Positions 24,244 to 27,072 of a stretch of 27,072 nucleotides of DNA are shown here, in pieces; within the stretch, counting starts at the first letter, position 1; every line of letters begins with the position of its first letter. A program made the translations under genes and the position numbers. The DNA comes from Zeimonas sp035303885 (GTDB taxonomy: Bacteria; Pseudomonadota; Gammaproteobacteria; Burkholderiales; Burkholderiaceae_E). The DNA lies in contig DATGRE010000132.1 in assembly GCA_035303885.1 (NCBI GenBank), positions 1 through 27,072 on the forward strand, in the 5' to 3' direction. The notes under the pieces were generated by a model. The model saw only the letters and a list, made by a program, of their open reading frames with translations, was not told the origin of the DNA and did not search any database.

Positions 24244-24254
24244 TGATAATGATT
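24244..24254 (+). promoter_or_regulatory. Fur-like half-site or -10 box upstream of the aldehyde dehydrogenase
   Basis: TGATAATGATT matches the left half of the Fur consensus (TGATAAT-n-ATTATCA) perfectly and then degenerates. GATAAT within it is also a 5/6 match to a -10 box. It is AT-rich in a GC-rich gap (24118–24298) between the AraC gene and the dehydrogenase, 45 bases before the latter's start. No good -35 is present. Either reading is possible. Confidence 0.35.
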
Positions 24255-24298
24255 CGGCATTGCGGCCGCAGCCGCGCCCGCGGCAGGAAGGACACCCG

Positions 24299-25717
24299 AT
24301 GAAACCCGACGAAGGAACGACCGATCTCGATGCGCTGTTCGCATCGCAGCGCGAAGCGCATCGACGAGCGCCCTTTCCCGATTGGCCGACACGCGCGGAC
24401 CGACTGCGCCGCTTGCTGAGACTGATTCTCGACAACGAAGCGGAGATCGAGAATGCGATCGATGACGATTTCGGCGGCCGTCCCGCGATGGAGACGCAGA
24501 TCGCCGAGATCTTTCCGTCGGTGACCGCGATCCGCGGCGCGTTGCGATCCGGTCGGCGCTGGATGCGCCCGCGCCGCGCGGCGGTCACGAAGTGGTTCCT
24601 TCCGGCGCGCGCCCGGATCGTGCCGCGGCCCCTGGGCGTCGTCGGCATCGTCGCGCCGTGGAACTATCCGCTGTACCTCGTCGTCGGTCCGCTGGTCGAC
24701 GCGCTGGCGGCCGGCAATCGGGCGATGGTCAAGCCGTCGGAGCACACGCCCCGCTTCTCGGCGCTCCTCGCGGGCCTCGTTGCCGAGCGCTTCGCCGCCG
24801 ACGAACTGGCGGTGGTCACCGGCGGCCCGGAGACGGGCGCCGCGTTCACCGCGCTGCCCTTCGATCACCTCGTGTTCACCGGCTCCACCGCCGTCGGTCG
24901 CAAGGTGATGCGCGCGGCCTCCGAACACCTGACGCCGCTCACGCTCGAACTGGGCGGCAAGTCTCCGGCGGTGCTTGCACCGGGCTATCCGATCGAGCGC
25001 GCCGTTCCGCGCATCGTGCACGGCAAGCTGCTGAACGCGGGCCAGACCTGCATCGCGCCCGACTACGTCTTCGTCCCGCGCGATCGCGTGGCGGCTTTCG
25101 TCGAGGCGGCGCGCACGCGGGTGCGCACGATGCATCCGAACGGGCTCGACGATCGCGACTACTGCAGCATCGTCGACGAACGGCAGTACGCACGGCTGCA
25201 GGCGCTGCTCGACGAAGCCCGGCACGCGGGCGTGCGACGCGTCGATCTCTTCGAAGGCGCCGCGCACGACGACGCCGCGCATCGCCTGGCGCCCGTCCTG
25301 CTCGTCGATCCGCCGCCGTCGCTCGCGGTGATGCGCGAGGAGATCTTCGGGCCGATCCTGCCCGTGCTTACGTACGACCGGCTCGACGACGCCGTGGCGT
25401 TCATCGAGTCGTTGCCGCGCCCGCTCGCGCTGTACTGGTTCGACGACGACGCTCGCCGTGCCGCACGGGCGATCGAGCGCACGCACGTGGGCGGCGCGTG
25501 CATCAACGACACGCTGATGCACGTCGCGCAGGAGGGGTTGCCCTTCGGCGGCGTCGGCGCATCGGGCATGGGGCACTACCACGGGCGCTGGGGATTCGAC
25601 GCGTTCAGCAAGCTCACGCCGGTGTTCCATCAGTCGCGCTGGCACGCGATGAACCTGTTCGCACCGCCGTACCGCAGCTTCGTCCGGCCATTGCTCGCCT
25701 GGATGAAGCGGCTCTAG
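24299..25717 (+). CDS. Aldehyde dehydrogenase, coniferyl-aldehyde-dehydrogenase type
   Basis: The protein has 472 residues from an ATG with AGGAAGGA upstream; an in-frame upstream start would add 22 unconserved residues. It oxidises an aldehyde to the acid with NAD(P)+. ALDH motifs: VGIVAPWNYPLYLVVGPLVD (cofactor domain), GNRAMVKPSEHTP, FTGSTAVGRKVM, LELGGKSP with general-base Glu217, NAGQTCIAPDYV with nucleophile Cys251, and REEIFGPILPVLTY. The short N-terminus, IAPDYVFVPRD after the cysteine, and the C-terminal FGGVGASGMGHYHGRWGFDAFS with HQSR are typical of coniferyl-aldehyde dehydrogenases and class 3-like fatty aldehyde enzymes. It is transcribed divergently from the AraC gene. Substrate is inferred from family resemblance only. 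Confidence 0.93.
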   Translation: MKPDEGTTDLDALFASQREAHRRAPFPDWPTRADRLRRLLRLILDNEAEIENAIDDDFGGRPAMETQIAEIFPSVTAIRGALRSGRRWMRPRRAAVTKWFLPARARIVPRPLGVVGIVAPWNYPLYLVVGPLVDALAAGNRAMVKPSEHTPRFSALLAGLVAERFAADELAVVTGGPETGAAFTALPFDHLVFTGSTAVGRKVMRAASEHLTPLTLELGGKSPAVLAPGYPIERAVPRIVHGKLLNAGQTCIAPDYVFVPRDRVAAFVEAARTRVRTMHPNGLDDRDYCSIVDERQYARLQALLDEARHAGVRRVDLFEGAAHDDAAHRLAPVLLVDPPPSLAVMREEIFGPILPVLTYDRLDDAVAFIESLPRPLALYWFDDDARRAARAIERTHVGGACINDTLMHVAQEGLPFGGVGASGMGHYHGRWGFDAFSKLTPVFHQSRWHAMNLFAPPYRSFVRPLLAWMKRL

Positions 25718-25761
25718 TTCCCGGCGGCGTTGGGCGCGAGACGGCGCCAAGGTGGGCGTGC

Positions 25762-26760
25762 TCACGAACGCCGTTCGCGCCACACCACCGGCGCGACGCC
25801 GGTCGCGCGCTTGAACGCGCGGCTGAACGCCGCTTCCGATTCGTAGCCCACGGTGGCCGCGACCCGCTTGACGCTCGAAGCGGGTTCGGCCAGCAGGCCG
25901 GCGGCGAGCTGCATGCGCCAGGCGGCGAGGTAGCGCATCGGCGGGCAGCCGAGTCGGCGCGCGAAGCGCTCGGCAAGCACCGAGCGCGACGCGCCGCACT
26001 CGCGTGCGAGCCGCGCCAAGGTCCATTCGCGCGCGGGCGCCGAGTGCAGCTGCGCGAGCGCCCGCGCGACGAGCGGATCGCGCAGCGCGGCGAACCAGCC
26101 CGGCGCAGCGGCGTCGGACGGATCGACCCGTGCCCGCAGCAGCTCCACGAACATCTGCTCGGCGATGCGCAGCAGGGCGTCGCGCATGCCGGGGCGCCGG
26201 TCGCGAAGCTCGAACAGGGCCAGGTCGACGAGCAGTCGCATCCGCTCGCTCGCGCCCACTGCGTCCGCCATGCGCAGCATCGGTGGCAGCGACGCGAGCA
26301 GCGGATTGAACGGATGCGCGTCGCATCCGAGGAACCCGCAGAGGAACTCGGTCGAATCGCCGGCGTCGCGACCGGCTCCGCGTCCTGCGCCGACGACCCG
26401 CGGCAGCTCGCCGGCCGCCATGCGGCGGAAGAACTCGGTCGAGCCGGCATCGCCGCAGCGTTCCACATAGCGCCTCGGCTCGGCGAGGAAATATGCGTGA
26501 CCGTGCGGAACGACGAACACGTCGCCGGCGGCCAGCCGCACCGGCGGGCCACGCTCGAGCCCGGCCCAGCACGAGCCGCGCACGACGACGTGATACGAGA
26601 CGATGTGCCGCGCGCCGGGCAACACCGCCGCCGCGAACTGCGACGCCCGCGGCGCCGACGTGACCCAGGGCTGCGTCGCCTCGACGAGGAACAGCATCGA
26701 GGCGCTCAGGCGCACGCCGCGCAACAGATCGGAAAGGACGTCGAGGTCGCCATCCGGCAT
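25762..26760 (-). CDS. AraC-family regulator with cupin sensor domain (second copy)
   Basis: The protein has 332 residues. The N-terminal cupin-like domain (Cupin_6 type) opens with DVLSDLLRGVRLSASMLFLVEA and contains ARHIVSYHVVVRGSCWAGL, VRLAAGDVFVVPHGHAYFLA and STEFLCGFLGCDAHPFNPLLASLPPML, a block characteristic of this subfamily. The C-terminal DNA-binding domain holds two helix-turn-helix units (WTLARLARECGASRSVLAERF and VKRVAATVGYESEAAFSRAF) and ends in TGVAPVVWRERRS. A short Gly/Arg-rich insert (GAGRGAGRDAGDS) lies between cupin strands and the CGFLGCD block. It is convergent with the aldehyde dehydrogenase and divergent from the methyltransferase, which it may control. The effector is unknown. 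Confidence 0.92.
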   Translation of the reverse strand: MPDGDLDVLSDLLRGVRLSASMLFLVEATQPWVTSAPRASQFAAAVLPGARHIVSYHVVVRGSCWAGLERGPPVRLAAGDVFVVPHGHAYFLAEPRRYVERCGDAGSTEFFRRMAAGELPRVVGAGRGAGRDAGDSTEFLCGFLGCDAHPFNPLLASLPPMLRMADAVGASERMRLLVDLALFELRDRRPGMRDALLRIAEQMFVELLRARVDPSDAAAPGWFAALRDPLVARALAQLHSAPAREWTLARLARECGASRSVLAERFARRLGCPPMRYLAAWRMQLAAGLLAEPASSVKRVAATVGYESEAAFSRAFKRATGVAPVVWRERRS

Positions 26761-26866
26761 GGGCGCACTCCGCGCGACGGCGTCGACTGCATGCGCGCAC
26801 CTCTACGGACGACCGCGCACGCGATCCGGAATCCCGGTCATGGAGGCCGCTCGCGGCCCGATCGAT

Positions 26867-26892
26867 GATAACTCCCGGGGCACGTGCCCCGG
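26867..26892 (+). promoter_or_regulatory. 18-bp perfect palindrome with adjoining -10-like box before the methyltransferase
   Basis: CCGGGGCACGTGCCCCGG (26875–26892) is a perfect palindrome centred on CACGTG, 18 bases before the methyltransferase ATG. GATAAC (26867–26872), directly upstream, could be a -10 box, which would put the transcription start inside the palindrome. It lies in the 150-bp divergent gap, so it could be an operator or a 5' mRNA hairpin. No good -35 was found. Confidence 0.4.
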
Positions 26893-26910
26893 CATGCAGG
26901 GAGAGACGTG

Positions 26911-27072
26911 ATGAGCGAGACGTCGATCGCGGAAGCGGGAACCCCGGTGCCTGCGCCGCTCGATGCCGCAACCCGAGGTCAGGTGAATCGCGAGGCGGCG
27001 GCGCTGTACGAACGCTTCTTCGTTCCGGCACTGTTCGCGCAGTGGCCCACGGCCGTGCTCGACGCCGCGCAG
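26911..27072 (+). CDS. Class I SAM-dependent methyltransferase, N-terminal part (3' end outside window)
   Basis: The first 54 codons are present, after GGGAGAGACGTG. The fragment reads MSETSIAEAGTPVPAPLDAA, then VNREAAALYERFFVPALFAQW and VLDAAQ. The pattern of NxxxAxxYExFFVPALFxxW followed by a buried strand is the lead-in of many class I methyltransferases with a downstream VLDVACGTG motif, which would fall just past the window edge. The SAM site itself is not visible, so the family is a likely inference. It is divergent from the second AraC regulator. Confidence 0.65.
   Translation, partial: MSETSIAEAGTPVPAPLDAATRGQVNREAAALYERFFVPALFAQWPTAVLDAAQ

Noticed and set aside
23672..27031. A 1119-codon minus-strand open frame over the dehydrogenase and second AraC gene
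   Set aside because: The translation is Arg/His/Ala-rich with no recognisable domain, and the overlapping plus-strand ALDH and minus-strand AraC frames carry complete catalytic and DNA-binding motifs.

Overview
The window is high-GC (clearly above 65% by eye), densely packed DNA with codon use strongly biased to G/C in third positions. The prs–rplY–pth–ychF housekeeping set, the protein sequences and the gene content point to a betaproteobacterium, most likely Burkholderiales. Genus cannot be told from the sequence. No rRNA, tRNA, CRISPR array, insertion sequence or phage gene was seen.

Layout. (1) 1–6550: the housekeeping block, with the 3' end of prs, then rplY, pth and ychF. It is interrupted by a Bcr/CflA-type efflux transporter between rplY and pth, and between pth and ychF by a small SET-domain methyltransferase and a minus-strand pair encoding a cytosolic 5'-nucleotidase and an isolated LeuD. 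(2) 6616–7215: a PaaI-like hotdog thioesterase, divergent from the next block. (3) 7421–13529: a tightly coupled operon of the giant helicase Lhr, a secreted Pro/Ala-rich protein and a periplasmic SIMPL-domain protein, followed 26 bp later by a GH13 alpha-glucosidase (to 15151). (4) 15133–17839, minus strand: an FMN-dependent alpha-hydroxy-acid dehydrogenase and glycerol kinase. (5) 18025–22970, minus strand: a four-gene electron-transfer operon. In transcription order it holds a decaheme MtrA/PioA/DmsE-type cytochrome, an MtrB/PioB-type outer-membrane barrel, a diheme cytochrome c4-like protein and a second diheme cytochrome c. An AraC-type regulator (23059–24117) lies immediately upstream on the same strand. 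(6) 24299–25717: a coniferyl-aldehyde-type aldehyde dehydrogenase, divergent from that regulator. (7) 25762–26760: a second AraC-type regulator, divergent from a truncated class I methyltransferase that runs off the window.

The most distinctive system is the porin–cytochrome conduit. From family knowledge, the decaheme protein inside the barrel forms an electron wire across the outer membrane, and the two diheme cytochromes would connect it to the periplasmic electron pool. No outer-surface multiheme cytochrome (MtrC/OmcA) and no CymA-type quinol dehydrogenase is in the window. This resembles the Fe(II)-oxidation (Pio/Mto) arrangement more than the Fe(III)-reduction (Mtr) one, but direction and substrate are inferences. 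The adjacent AraC regulator ends in a CXXCH motif, a curious feature next to a heme operon.

Coupling by 4-bp ATGA overlaps recurs (transporter/pth, nucleotidase/leuD, lhr/secreted protein, secreted protein/SIMPL). Several intergenic inverted repeats were found, the best being an 18-bp perfect palindrome just before the last gene. All intergenic gaps are under 300 bp.
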